A DNA stretch of 38,472 bases from NCBI GenBank assembly GCA_964433715.1, contig CAYSSL010000002.1, positions 1 to 38,472 of the forward strand, given 5' to 3'. The translations under genes were made by a program, and so were the position numbers. Shown in pieces: positions 30,088-38,472 of this stretch. Within the stretch, counting starts at the first letter, position 1; every line of letters begins with the position of its first letter. This DNA comes from XYD1-FULL-44-32 sp964433715 (GTDB lineage Bacteria > Patescibacteriota > Minisyncoccia > Phycocordibacterales > XYD1-FULL-46-19). A model generated the notes under the pieces. It did no database searches and had not been told where the DNA came from. It saw nothing but the letters and a program-made list of their open reading frames with translations.

Positions 30088-31764
30088 ATGTGGTATTTAT
30101 GGCGCCAAATCTTGAAGTTTAAAAAGCGTTCAAGGGTTTTAGATCCGGACGAGATTTTTCTTGATTCTCGCAATTTACCATCTTTTAATACTCAACAATT
30201 TGAGGGGATGATTGAGCGACCGATTTCTAAACAATCCCTTATGTTTGCCAGTGTGGTTTTTTTGATTGTCGGTCTTATTTTTGCCGGCCGGATTGGTTTT
30301 TTGCAGGTAATACAAGGGGGGTCTTTTGCACTGAGGAGTAATCAAAATAGGCTTCATCACACTTTGGTATTTGCCGATCGGGGTATTATCTACGATCGCA
30401 ACGGTATTCAATTGGCTTGGAATGATCCAGATCGTAAATATATTAAAAGTGAAGGTTTTTCGCACATTCTTGGTTATATTGGTTTTCCTACTGAAATTGA
30501 GCTTAAGGAAAAAGATTTTGATCCCAAAGAATATATGGGCAAGTCAGGAGTAGAAAATACTTTTAATGATGTTTTGATGGGTGAAAAAGGAGTAAAAATA
30601 GAGGAAGTAGATGCCCGAGGAAAAATAGAGTCTGATCATGTGTTAAAAGTGGCAAAGCCCGGTGATAGTGTCACAATTTCCATTGACTCACGGGTGCAAG
30701 CCGAGCTTTACCGTATTATCAAAGAGATTGCTTTTGATCATGGCTTTACAGGGGCCGCGGCGGTGGTGATGGATATTAAAACCGGTGAGCTTATTGCTCT
30801 AGCCTCTTACCCTGAATTTGATTCAAATATTATGGCGACCGGCAAAGATCGAGCGACTATTAATAAGTTTTTAAATGATTCGGGTAATCTTTTTCTAAAC
30901 CGGCCCGTTTCTGGTTTATATACCCCTGGTTCAACGATTAAACCTTATATTGGTTTAGCAGCTTTGGCTGAAAATATTATTAGCCCAAGTAAAACTATTT
31001 TCTCTTCTGGTCGTTTGGTGGTACCCAATCCTTATTTTCCCGACAAGCCGAGTATTTTCCCCGACAACAAGGCGCACGGAGCGGTGGATATGAGGCGGGC
31101 TTTAGCGGTCTCATCTAATGTTTATTTTTATACTATTGGTGGCGGGTTTGGTTCTCAGACGGGTCTTGGTATTAAAAAGATTGATCAATATAGCCAACTC
31201 TTTGGTTTTGGTGAGGTTACTGGAATAGAACTAAATGCTGAGGCGGCCGGGGTAGTGCCTAGTCCCGCTTGGAAAGAAAAAGTCTTTCCGGGGGAGCCGT
31301 GGCGTTTGGGTAATACTTATCATACTTCTATTGGTCAGTATGGATATCTGGTCACTCCACTACAAGTTGCACGCGCAGCTGCAATGATTGCAAGTGGTGG
31401 CAAGGTCTTGAAGCCAACTTTGATAGCTCGACCAAAAACCAATACCATTGAACGCACCCTTAAAATAGATCAAGCCGATTTCCAAGTAATTCAAGAGGGG
31501 ATGAGACAAACGGTGACCAATGGTACTGGTATTGTGTTGAATACTCCCAATGTGAAAGTGGCAGCTAAGTCTGGTACCGCTCAGGTAGCTTCGGAAACGA
31601 GAATTAATGCTTGGATAAGTGGTTATTTTCCCTACGACAACCCCCGCTATTCTTTCACGGTGGTAATGGAAAGTGGCCCCCTTACTACCAACGCTGGTGG
31701 TGGTATGGTAATGAGGCGGTTGTTAGACTGGATGGCGATATATACACCAGAATATTTGAGGTAG
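30088..31764 (+). CDS. mrdA: penicillin-binding protein 2, elongation transpeptidase
   Basis: 558 residues: membrane helix (about 53-72), a dimerisation/pedestal domain, and a transpeptidase domain with all active-site motifs, S282-T-I-K285, S342-S-N344 and K494-S-G-T497. FADRGIIYDRNGIQLAWN is the usual class B PBP start. It cross-links peptidoglycan outside the membrane during elongation together with MreBCD and a RodA-type glycosyltransferase (not in this window). Shorter than E. coli PBP2 (633). Confidence 0.94.
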   Translation: MWYLWRQILKFKKRSRVLDPDEIFLDSRNLPSFNTQQFEGMIERPISKQSLMFASVVFLIVGLIFAGRIGFLQVIQGGSFALRSNQNRLHHTLVFADRGIIYDRNGIQLAWNDPDRKYIKSEGFSHILGYIGFPTEIELKEKDFDPKEYMGKSGVENTFNDVLMGEKGVKIEEVDARGKIESDHVLKVAKPGDSVTISIDSRVQAELYRIIKEIAFDHGFTGAAAVVMDIKTGELIALASYPEFDSNIMATGKDRATINKFLNDSGNLFLNRPVSGLYTPGSTIKPYIGLAALAENIISPSKTIFSSGRLVVPNPYFPDKPSIFPDNKAHGAVDMRRALAVSSNVYFYTIGGGFGSQTGLGIKKIDQYSQLFGFGEVTGIELNAEAAGVVPSPAWKEKVFPGEPWRLGNTYHTSIGQYGYLVTPLQVARAAAMIASGGKVLKPTLIARPKTNTIERTLKIDQADFQVIQEGMRQTVTNGTGIVLNTPNVKVAAKSGTAQVASETRINAWISGYFPYDNPRYSFTVVMESGPLTTNAGGGMVMRRLLDWMAIYTPEYLR

Positions 31765-31775
31765 AATAAGCCTTT

Positions 31776-31804
31776 TTGACTAAGGATTAAAAATACTATA
31801 TACT
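31776..31804 (+). promoter_or_regulatory. promoter of greA
   Basis: TTGACT (31776-31781), 17 bases, TATACT (31799-31804): one of the best promoters in the window. Expected start near 31811, leader of about 37 bases. GGAGG at 31818-31822 lies 25 bases before the ATG, too far for a normal ribosome-binding site. Confidence 0.7.
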
Positions 31805-31847
31805 AGCCGTACTTTTCGGAGGAAAATTTATATTTAACCTTGAAATA

Positions 31848-32318
31848 ATGATCAACGCCACCCCCACCTATTTGAGCCAAGAAAAATTTGATGAATTAAA
31901 AGATGAGCTCGACGGGTTGAAGATGGTTGAACGCAAGTCTATTGCTGAACAACTAGAGTATGCCAAGTCCTTGGGCGACTTATCAGAAAACGCTGAATAC
32001 CACGAAGCGCGTGACAAACAGGCCGATATTGAAGATAGAATATCAGAATTGGAAGTTATGCTAAAATCAGCCGTGATTTTGTCTGGGGCTGCCGCTAAAG
32101 GAAAAGTTAGTATTGGTTCGCGGGTTAAAATTGAAAAGAAAGATGGTACCAAAATGGAATATCTCATAGTTGGCTCAGAAGAGGCAAATGCAGTAGAAGG
32201 TAAAATTTCCCACCATTCGCCACTCGGCCTAGCTCTTATGGACAAGAAAAAAGGTGAGGCAGTGGTCGTTACTACTCCCAAGGGTGATGTGCAATATACC
32301 ATTCTTGATATAAAATAG
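31848..32318 (+). CDS. greA: transcription elongation factor GreA
   Basis: 156 residues, standard. N-terminal antiparallel coiled coil (YLSQEKFDELKDELDGLK, AKSLGDLSENAEYHEARDKQ with the acidic D-x-x-E-N-x-E-Y tip), then a C-terminal FKBP-like domain ending SPLGLALMDKKKGEAVVV. It rescues backtracked RNA polymerase by stimulating transcript cleavage. lysS follows after four bases; greA-lysS is a common pair. Confidence 0.96.
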   Translation: MINATPTYLSQEKFDELKDELDGLKMVERKSIAEQLEYAKSLGDLSENAEYHEARDKQADIEDRISELEVMLKSAVILSGAAAKGKVSIGSRVKIEKKDGTKMEYLIVGSEEANAVEGKISHHSPLGLALMDKKKGEAVVVTTPKGDVQYTILDIK

Positions 32319-32322
32319 AACA

Positions 32323-33789
32323 ATGGCTTCTCTGGATGAAATTAGGGAAGAGAGATTAAAGAAACTAGAACTAATCAAAGACTCTGGGATAGAACCATAC
32401 CCAGGGGATGTTTCTCGTACCCATGACATTAAATCAGCTTTGTCAGCTTTTGATGGGCTGGTAGCTTCAATGGAGCAAGTTGTCTTGGCGGGGCGTGTCA
32501 TGGCTTTTCGAGGTCAAGGGGCAATTATTTTTATCAATATTTTTGACGGCACAGCGACCATTCAGGCACTTTTGAAGCGTGATGAAATGGATGAAAAAAT
32601 TTTTGATCTATTTTCGTCCGTGGTGGATATGGGAGATTTTGTTGAATTAGCCGGAATTTTGTTTACAACCAATCGGGGTGAAAAAACTATTAAAGTTGCT
32701 GATTGGAAAATGCTAAGTAAGTCATTACTACCTTTACCGGAAAAATGGCACGGTTTAACTGACGAAGAAACTCGTTTTCGTAAACGATATTTAGATATTT
32801 TAATGAACAAAGAGGTTCGAGATAATATTGAATTAAAAGCCAAGTTTTGGCAGTTTGCGAGAAATTATTTAATCCAAGCTGGTTTTATTGAAGTTGAAAC
32901 GCCAAGCCTTGAACTAACTACTGGCGGGGCCGAGGCTAATCCGTTTAAAACTCACCACGACGACTACGATCTAGATGTATATCTACGTATTTCGGTGGGG
33001 GAATTGTGGCAGAAAAAATTGTTGGCGGCTGGTTTGCCTCGCACTTTTGAAATTGGCCGAGTTTATCGCAATGAAGGTACTAGTCCTGATCACGCTCAAG
33101 AATTTACCAATCTAGAATTTTATGCCGCTTATATGGATTTGGAGGGCGGTATAAAATTAACAGAAGAATTAATTCGTGGTTTAGTTCGCGATGTTTTTGG
33201 TAAAACAGTTTTTTCTACTCGCGGCTTTACTTTTGAATTTCCGGTAGGGCCATGGCCACGAATTGAATACGTGGCGAAAGTTAAAGAAATGACTGGCCTT
33301 GATGTTTTGGTGGCAACGGAAGAGGAAATGAAAAATAAACTAGATGAATTGGGAGTAAAATATACTGGTGACAATCGGGAGCGACTGACTGATACTTTGT
33401 GGAAATATTGCCGTAAACAAATTGCTGGTCCAGCGTGGCTGGTGGGTCACCCAAAACTTGTTTCGCCTCTAGCCAAGGCTCGCCTAGACAATCCCAATCT
33501 GACCAATCGAGCTCAACTTATTTTAGCGGGAGCCGAAGCGACCAATGGCTTTTCAGAACTCAATAACCCAGTTGATCAACGCGAGCGTTTTGAACTTCAA
33601 CAGAAACTAATTGATCGTGGCGACAAAGAAGCCATGATGCCCGATTGGGAATTTGTGGAAATGTTAGAACATGGTATGCCGCCGGCTTTTGGTAATGGAT
33701 TTGGTGATCGCTTATTTACCATTCTTGTTGACAAGCCATTACGCGAAACCCAGATTTTCCCTTTAATGCGACCAAAAATAGAAGAATAA
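32323..33789 (+). CDS. lysS: lysyl-tRNA synthetase, class II
   Basis: 488 residues. N-terminal OB-fold anticodon domain (VVLAGRVMAFRGQGAIIFINIFD), class II core with RFRKRYLDILMN (motif 1 region), FEIGRVYRNEGTSPDHAQEF (motif 2) and the C-terminal motif 3 region, FGNGFGDRLFTILVDKP and IFPLMRP. The G-x-G-x-x-R of motif 3 is present. It charges tRNA-Lys. Ends the greA-lysS unit, with a strong terminator at 33809-33845. Confidence 0.96.
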   Translation: MASLDEIREERLKKLELIKDSGIEPYPGDVSRTHDIKSALSAFDGLVASMEQVVLAGRVMAFRGQGAIIFINIFDGTATIQALLKRDEMDEKIFDLFSSVVDMGDFVELAGILFTTNRGEKTIKVADWKMLSKSLLPLPEKWHGLTDEETRFRKRYLDILMNKEVRDNIELKAKFWQFARNYLIQAGFIEVETPSLELTTGGAEANPFKTHHDDYDLDVYLRISVGELWQKKLLAAGLPRTFEIGRVYRNEGTSPDHAQEFTNLEFYAAYMDLEGGIKLTEELIRGLVRDVFGKTVFSTRGFTFEFPVGPWPRIEYVAKVKEMTGLDVLVATEEEMKNKLDELGVKYTGDNRERLTDTLWKYCRKQIAGPAWLVGHPKLVSPLAKARLDNPNLTNRAQLILAGAEATNGFSELNNPVDQRERFELQQKLIDRGDKEAMMPDWEFVEMLEHGMPPAFGNGFGDRLFTILVDKPLRETQIFPLMRPKIEE

Positions 33790-33808
33790 ACAAAAAATAG
33801 CTTTAGAT

Positions 33809-33845
33809 AAAAACCGTCGGTGACTGTGGGTCGCCGACGGTTTTT
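33809..33845 (+). terminator. rho-independent terminator after lysS
   Basis: 16-bp stem with one G-U pair: arms 33809-33824 and 33830-33845, loop TGTGG, core CCGTCGG, ending in five T. Confidence 0.9.
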
Positions 33846-33861
33846 CTGTGGATAAGATTGT

Positions 33862-33890
33862 TTGGAAAGTGGAGGCTGGTGGGATATACT
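33862..33890 (+). promoter_or_regulatory. promoter of the mraZ dcw cluster
   Basis: TTGGAA (33862-33867), 17 bases, TATACT (33885-33890). Expected start near 33897, leader of about 38 bases to the ATG at 33935. Confidence 0.7.
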
Positions 33891-33915
33891 ATCTATGTAG
33901 TGGGAAGTAGTGGGA
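33870..33915 (+). promoter_or_regulatory. MraZ-type operator boxes (TGGGA direct repeats)
   Basis: TGGGA occurs at 33880-33884, 33901-33905 and 33911-33915, and TGGAG at 33870-33874. They form two pairs with exact 10-base spacing (33870/33880 and 33901/33911), flanking the -10 box and the expected RNA start. MraZ is known in E. coli and other bacteria to bind TGGGN repeats spaced by five bases in its own promoter, so this fits autoregulation. Confidence 0.7.
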
Positions 33916-33934
33916 AACTTAGCTGCAAAATTAT

Positions 33935-34369
33935 ATGCTTATTGGCGAACACAGACACACAATTGATGCCAAGAACCGGCTTAGTTTACCTGCTAAGTTT
34001 CGAAAGGAGATTGGTAAAAAGGTGGTGATTACGTATGGCTTGGATAACTGCCTCTTTGTTTATCCCCTGAAAGAGTGGACGAGGGCGGCAGCTGGGCTAG
34101 CTGCTCTCTCGATCGGCCAGGCGAGTACCCGTGACTTCAACCGTTTTATGCTCGGAGGGGCGGTAGAGACAGACGTCGATGCCATGGGACGCATTCTCTT
34201 GCCAGACTTCCAACGAGAGTTCGCAGGACTCTCAACCAAGGTGGTGGTGGCGGGTATTCACACTCGGCTCGAGATTTGGGACGAAGATCGCTGGAAAGAG
34301 TATACCGGTCGGATCAAAAAACAGGCCGATATGCTAGCGGAAAAATTGGGAGAAATTGGGGCGATTTAA
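33935..34369 (+). CDS. mraZ: transcriptional regulator MraZ
   Basis: 144 residues with the two AbrB-like swapped-hairpin halves: GEHRHTIDAKNRLSLPAKFR with DNCLFVYPLKEW, and AVETDVDAMGRILLPDFQ. It binds DNA as a ring-shaped oligomer and represses its own dcw cluster; the boxes upstream support this here. Codon choice is unlike its neighbours: six of 15 leucines are CTC and many third positions are C, whereas nearby genes prefer TTA, TTG and CTT. Start of the dcw run; rsmH follows after three bases. Confidence 0.95.
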   Translation: MLIGEHRHTIDAKNRLSLPAKFRKEIGKKVVITYGLDNCLFVYPLKEWTRAAAGLAALSIGQASTRDFNRFMLGGAVETDVDAMGRILLPDFQREFAGLSTKVVVAGIHTRLEIWDEDRWKEYTGRIKKQADMLAEKLGEIGAI

Positions 34370-34372
34370 AAT

Positions 34373-35272
34373 ATGCAACGGCCTCACATTCCTGTTCTTT
34401 TAAATGAAGTTATAGATGGTCTAGCTTTGGAGTCGGGCAATGTTGTGGTGGATGGGACAGTTGGTTTTGGTGGCCATGCGGCGCTTATTTGTGAAGCGAT
34501 TGGCGATGGTGGCACCTTGCTGGCTATCGACACCGATGCCCAAGCTTTACGGGCGGCGGAGCAGTATCTACGTGATTTTCCGGCTCATAAGTTTTTTATT
34601 GAAGGCAATTTTCGGGAAATACGAGAACTGATCAGAGAAAAAGGTATCAATGGGGTAGACGCTGTCCTTCTAGACATTGGGATGAGCTCGTTTCAGTTAG
34701 ATGAGCCGGGTCGTGGTTTTTCTTTTCGACGTGACGAACCACTGATTATGACTTTGTCTTCAAACCTTGATGCCCCCCTAACTGCGATGGATTTGCTCAA
34801 CGATCTTTCGGCCTCTCAGTTGGCTGACATCATTTACGCTTATGGTGAAGAAAAGTTTAGTCGTCAGATTGCCGCCGCTATCATTGAGGCGCGAGAATTG
34901 GCTCCCATAAAGACCACTGGTCAGTTGGTGAAGATAATCGAGGAGGCAGTGCCACACTGGTATCGTGCGCGGAAAATTCACCCCGCTACTAAAACTTTTC
35001 AGGCTTTACGAATCGCTGTTAATGATGAGCTAGACAGTCTAAAGCTTGGGCTAGAGGAAGCTTGGGAACTGTTGGCGATTGGGGGTAGGCTGGCCGTCAT
35101 TTCCTTCCATAGTTTAGAAGCAAGGATTGTTAAAAATTTTTATATCAAAAAAAAGCAAGAGGGGTTAGGCCTAATTATGACTAAGCATGCGGTTAAGCCT
35201 AGTCGGGAAGAAGCTAAAGCCAACCCGCGGAGTCGTAGTGCTGAATTAAGAATAATAAAAAAAATAATATGA
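34373..35272 (+). CDS. rsmH: 16S rRNA (cytosine(1402)-N4)-methyltransferase
   Basis: 299 residues. HIPVLLNEVIDGL, VVDGTVGFGGHA (SAM loop), LLDIGMSSFQLDEPGRGFSF, HPATKTFQALRIAVNDEL and VISFHSLEARIVKNF are the standard RsmH (MraW) motifs, with RSRSAELRI at the end. It methylates 16S rRNA in the decoding site. Its position second in the dcw cluster is highly conserved. The stop overlaps the next start (ATGA). Confidence 0.96.
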   Translation: MQRPHIPVLLNEVIDGLALESGNVVVDGTVGFGGHAALICEAIGDGGTLLAIDTDAQALRAAEQYLRDFPAHKFFIEGNFREIRELIREKGINGVDAVLLDIGMSSFQLDEPGRGFSFRRDEPLIMTLSSNLDAPLTAMDLLNDLSASQLADIIYAYGEEKFSRQIAAAIIEARELAPIKTTGQLVKIIEEAVPHWYRARKIHPATKTFQALRIAVNDELDSLKLGLEEAWELLAIGGRLAVISFHSLEARIVKNFYIKKKQEGLGLIMTKHAVKPSREEAKANPRSRSAELRIIKKII

Positions 35273-35586
35273 ACACTAAAGTCGCTACCATAAACAATAT
35301 TGAACACCGGTTGGTTGTTATCTTGGGCGCCCTGCTTTTGGTAGAAGCTTTTATGTATGTTTATTTTGTTAATAGTTCTATTTTTAATGTTGTAGCTAGA
35401 AAAGAGACTGAAGAGATGGTGTCGGTAACCGAAACCGAGATTACCGGTCTGGTGGCTCGTTATATGTCATTGTCTGATCAGGTAAATTTGGCACTAGCTT
35501 ATGAAAAAGGGTTTGTGGACGCACCCGCTGACGGCAGGTTTGCCGTTGTAAAGCCGGAAGCTGTCGCTCTCTCTTTCAATGATTAA
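35269..35586 (+). CDS. FtsL-like small division protein
   Basis: 105 residues: short cytoplasmic N-terminus, one membrane helix (about 16-38), then a heptad-like stretch (KETEEMVSVTETEITGLVARYMSLSDQ). Topology, size and place between rsmH and the FtsI gene are those of FtsL, whose sequences are hardly conserved; the name is therefore mainly positional. It overlaps rsmH by four bases and ftsI by eight. FtsL recruits and activates the septal synthase. Confidence 0.65.
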   Translation: MNTKVATINNIEHRLVVILGALLLVEAFMYVYFVNSSIFNVVARKETEEMVSVTETEITGLVARYMSLSDQVNLALAYEKGFVDAPADGRFAVVKPEAVALSFND

Positions 35587-37291
35587 CCTCAAGGCCAACT
35601 TTCGTATTCGTCTTATAGGTTTATGTATTTTGGCTGTCCTGATTATTTTTGCCACCAGACTTTTCTTTTTACAGGTGGTGCGTGGTGCCGATTATAATGA
35701 CTTGGCCGATCGGCAATATTTACGTTCGGCTCGTACCTTTTTTAACCGAGGCTCTATCTATTTTACATCTAAGGATGGTAATTTGGTGCCGGCTGCCTCT
35801 TTGCGTCAAGAGTTTTTGTTGACTATCAATCCTCAACTTATTGTTGAGCCGGCTAAAGTTTTTAGTAAATTATCAGGCATTTTGCCCGATTTAGATGAAA
35901 CCGAATTTATTGCTAAAGCTGGAGCTAAAAACCGTTTATATGAAGAAGTGGCTACGGGTATATCTACTACCGATGCAGAGGCGGTTAAAGCTCTAGAAGA
36001 AAGAGGGGTGTATGTGTACAAAGAAAAAAGGCGCTTTTATCCGGCTGGTCGTACCGCCTCTCATGTTCTTGGTTTTATGGCTTATCGGGGTGAAGATTAT
36101 ACGGGTATCTATGGTTTAGAGCGTGAGTACGACCGTATTCTTGCCCATACTGGCAGTGGCTCTTTTGCTAGCTTTTTTGCGGAAATATTTTTAGGGGTAA
36201 AAGATGAGTTATCTGACACAGTAGAGGGGGGAGAGGGTGATATTGTGTTGACCTTGGAACCAATTGTTCAAAATCGGTTGGAAAAGATTTTAGCTGAAAC
36301 AGCGAGTCGCTATAGTGCTGATGCTGCTGGGGCAATTGTTATGAACCCACACACGGGCGAGATTATTGCGATGGCCGCGGTGCCCGATTTTAATCCAGGG
36401 GAAAAACAAAAAGACATTACAGCTTTGCCCAATCCTTTGGTGGAGAGAGTGTTTGAAATGGGTAGCGTGGTAAAGCCTCTAACTTTGGCAGCCGGTATGG
36501 ATGCGGGCGTAATCAACGCCCATACTACTTTCAACGATACTGGTAAGGTGGTTTTAAACAACCGTACTATTATGAACCACGACAAAAAGGCGCGCGGGGT
36601 CGTGGATATGCAAGAGGTGATAGATAACTCTCTTAATACCGGAGCAGTTTTTGTGATGCAGAAAATGGGCAAAAGTAGTTTTCGTAAATATATGTTGTCT
36701 TATGGTATTGGTGAAAAGACTGGTGTAGATTTACCCGGTGAAGTGGCGGGACTAGTTGGTAATTTACAAAGTCCTCGTGATATTGAATATGCTACAGCTT
36801 CTTTTGGTCAAGGCATCGCCTTAACACCAATAGGGGCCACGCGGGCGTTTGCTGTTCTGGCAAACGGTGGCAAATTGGTTGAACCTCATATTGTTAAGGA
36901 GGTTAAATATGATATTGGTACCACTAAAGTGGTTGCCCCTAAAATTATCCGGACGGATGTTTTAAAGAGGGAGAGTACAGAAGAAATAACTCAAGTTCTT
37001 ATTAATGCGGTAGACGAAGCTTTGTTGGGTGGAACTCTCAGTTTGCCCGATTGGAGTGTGGCTGCTAAAACTGGTACCGCTGAAATGTCTGACGGCAAAG
37101 GGCGCTATTTGTCCGATCAGTATCTCCATTCTTTCTTTGGCTATTATCCGGCTTACAAGCCTCGTTTTATTACTTTTATGTATCTGGTAAACCCTAAGGG
37201 AGCTCCTTTTTCTTCCGATACTTTATCACGTCCATTTATGGAAACAGCTAAATTTCTGCTAAACTATTATGAAGTTCCTCCCGATAGATAA
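35579..37291 (+). CDS. ftsI: penicillin-binding protein FtsI/PBP3-type, septal transpeptidase
   Basis: 570 residues. Membrane helix (about 9-28), N-terminal pedestal with YLRSARTFFNRGSIYFTSKDG and RRFYPAGRTASHVLGF and GIYGLEREYD, then the transpeptidase with S296-V-V-K299, S351-L-N353 and K497-T-G-T500. It cross-links septal peptidoglycan at the division site. The R-G-x-I-x-D-R-x-G consensus of the pedestal reads RGSIYFTSKDG, a modest departure. Position after the FtsL-like gene and before murF is the classical dcw order. Confidence 0.93.
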   Translation: MINLKANFRIRLIGLCILAVLIIFATRLFFLQVVRGADYNDLADRQYLRSARTFFNRGSIYFTSKDGNLVPAASLRQEFLLTINPQLIVEPAKVFSKLSGILPDLDETEFIAKAGAKNRLYEEVATGISTTDAEAVKALEERGVYVYKEKRRFYPAGRTASHVLGFMAYRGEDYTGIYGLEREYDRILAHTGSGSFASFFAEIFLGVKDELSDTVEGGEGDIVLTLEPIVQNRLEKILAETASRYSADAAGAIVMNPHTGEIIAMAAVPDFNPGEKQKDITALPNPLVERVFEMGSVVKPLTLAAGMDAGVINAHTTFNDTGKVVLNNRTIMNHDKKARGVVDMQEVIDNSLNTGAVFVMQKMGKSSFRKYMLSYGIGEKTGVDLPGEVAGLVGNLQSPRDIEYATASFGQGIALTPIGATRAFAVLANGGKLVEPHIVKEVKYDIGTTKVVAPKIIRTDVLKRESTEEITQVLINAVDEALLGGTLSLPDWSVAAKTGTAEMSDGKGRYLSDQYLHSFFGYYPAYKPRFITFMYLVNPKGAPFSSDTLSRPFMETAKFLLNYYEVPPDR

Positions 37292-37314
37292 TTTAAAAAA
37301 TACTGTAACATTTT

Positions 37315-38472
37315 ATGCAATCTGTAAAGGATTTGGTGAGAAGGTTGGTATCAGAAATATTAATCAAGGAGGCCCATCTTATACTTTCTCGTTATAAGCC
37401 GAAGATTATTGCGGTGACTGGTTCGGTGGGTAAAACTTCCACCAAGGATGCTGTTTACAATATTCTCCGTGAAAAATATCGTATTCGCCGGAGTGAAAAA
37501 AGCTACAACAGTGAGTTTGGTTTACCGCTTACTATTATTGGTCAAAAGAGTGCTTGGATGAACCCGATTGGTTGGGCCAAGGTTATTTTTTGGGGCGCAA
37601 CTGAAGTGTTTTTTCCTAGTTTGTATCCCGAATGGCTAGTTTTGGAAGCGGGGGCAGATAGGCCGGGAGACATTAAGAAAATGATGAAATGGTTGAAGCC
37701 GGATATTGGTATCTTGACTCGTTTACCTGAGATTCCAGTGCATATTGAATTTTTCCCTGATCGAGAAGCGGTGGTGCGAGAAAAACTAGCTTTAGCTCAA
37801 GGGGTAAAAAAAGATGGACTAATTATTTACAACCGCGACGACGAAACTTTGCATGAACGGCTACAAAACTTTAGTCAGCGCAAGGTTACCTATGGTTTTT
37901 CCGCTACCGCCGAAATCAAAGCTTCAAATGTTCAAATCCTTTATGATAAATCGGACACCGTTTCTCTGCCTGTTGGTATTTCGTTTAAATTAGATTATAG
38001 CGGTCAAATCATCCCTATTCGTATTAAGGGGGTTTTGGGTCAACATCAAATCTACTCTGTCTTGGCGGCGGTGGCGGTGGGTATTAGTTCTGGTCTCAAT
38101 ATTGTAGATATGGCTGAGACAATTCAAAATTCACACGAGACACCGCCGGGTCGCCTCCGCCTTATTTCTGGGGTCAAAGATACGGTTATTCTAGATGACA
38201 CCTACAACTCATCTCCAGCGGCATTAGAAGCGGCCTTGGTTGCTTTAGGTGACATTGTTACAGAAGGTAAAAAGATTGCAGTCTTGGGTGATATGTTAGA
38301 GCTAGGTGAATACACTATTGAGGCTCATAGGGCGGCTGGTAGGCTGGTGGCAACAACTTGTGACTTGTTATTTACTGTTGGCTTACGTTCTAAATTTATT
38401 GAGGAAGGGGCCAAAGAAGCTGGGATGGCCGAATCATCCATTCAACATTTTGAAAGTTCCACCGAAGCGGGA
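37315..38472 (+). CDS. murF: UDP-N-acetylmuramoyl-tripeptide--D-alanyl-D-alanine ligase, C-terminus cut by the window
   Basis: 386 codons from the ATG at 37315 run off the end without a stop. There is no good N-terminal Rossmann-like domain; the protein goes early into the central ATPase: IIAVTGSVGKTSTKDAVYNI (P-loop), SYNSEFGLPLTI, VLEAGADRPGDI, then ILDDTYNSSPAALEAALVAL and VLGDMLELGEYTIEAHRAAG, which mark MurF among Mur ligases. It adds D-Ala-D-Ala to the UDP-MurNAc tripeptide. The missing or reduced N-terminal UMP-binding domain suggests a shortened form. Starts 23 bases after ftsI. Confidence 0.88.
   Translation, partial: MQSVKDLVRRLVSEILIKEAHLILSRYKPKIIAVTGSVGKTSTKDAVYNILREKYRIRRSEKSYNSEFGLPLTIIGQKSAWMNPIGWAKVIFWGATEVFFPSLYPEWLVLEAGADRPGDIKKMMKWLKPDIGILTRLPEIPVHIEFFPDREAVVREKLALAQGVKKDGLIIYNRDDETLHERLQNFSQRKVTYGFSATAEIKASNVQILYDKSDTVSLPVGISFKLDYSGQIIPIRIKGVLGQHQIYSVLAAVAVGISSGLNIVDMAETIQNSHETPPGRLRLISGVKDTVILDDTYNSSPAALEAALVALGDIVTEGKKIAVLGDMLELGEYTIEAHRAAGRLVATTCDLLFTVGLRSKFIEEGAKEAGMAESSIQHFESSTEAG

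Noticed and set aside
31818..31822. GGAGG as ribosome-binding site of greA
   Set aside because: It is 25 bases from the ATG, and no short frame starts at proper distance from it.
31868..32323. 151-codon open frame on the minus strand opposite greA
   Set aside because: Ser/Thr-rich antisense frame over a clear GreA gene; no promoter or recognisable domain.

Overview
The window looks like a stretch of a small, streamlined bacterial genome of the Candidate Phyla Radiation (Patescibacteria), most likely a Parcubacteria-type lineage. This is inference from gene content and style: AT-rich codons, tightly packed genes with 4-base or zero-base junctions, shortened versions of standard proteins (an 87-residue MreD, a 105-residue FtsL-like protein, a ProS of about 416 residues without the editing insertion), many one-pass surface proteins of lineage-specific type, and several promoters whose -10 box sits 5 to 7 bases before the start codon. 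UGA is used as a stop (for example at 728-730 and 4264-4266), so the code is standard and not the Gracilibacteria/SR1 code.

Layout. 1-1416: end of gpmI, a cysteine-less thioredoxin-like membrane protein and rsmE. 1398-2215 (minus): a 7-residue tandem-repeat protein and a 42-residue acidic peptide. 2360-3713: a retropepsin-like protease paired with a RimK-type ATP-grasp ligase. 3725-4497 (minus): two coupled membrane proteins. 4585-8226: envelope genes (a small anchored protein, a CAP-domain protein, a YdjM-like membrane protein, UppP, a SIMPL protein). 8335-11305: pyruvate kinase, DUF167, ribosome hibernation factor, cyclophilin and an 18-residue basic peptide followed by a perfect 25-bp hairpin. 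11391-13415: an orphan beta-propeller sensor-like protein. 13412-16682 (minus): priA-def-fmt, with a PriA whose helicase motifs are all degraded. 16797-21812: four lineage-specific surface genes. 21915-27934: murA, mreB, DNA polymerase III delta-prime-like gene, frr, rseP-type protease, proS. 27974-33789: second mreB, mreC, mreD, PBP2, greA, lysS. 33935 to the end: dcw cluster mraZ, rsmH, ftsL-like, ftsI, murF (cut by the window edge), preceded by a promoter with MraZ-type TGGGA boxes.

Functional picture. The cell makes and shapes a real peptidoglycan wall: MurA and MurF at either end of precursor synthesis, UppP for lipid-carrier recycling, MreBCD with PBP2 for elongation, FtsI with an FtsL-like partner for division, MraZ as local regulator. 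Translation genes (RsmE, RsmH, Def/Fmt, RRF, ProS, LysS, HPF) are interleaved with the wall genes. The less ordinary content is the heptad-repeat protein, the structured leader ahead of the RimB/RimK-like pair, the ATPase-dead PriA, the perfect palindrome inside rsmE, the four-gene surface module, and the recurrent leaderless-type promoters. No tRNA, rRNA, CRISPR array, insertion sequence or prophage was recognised.
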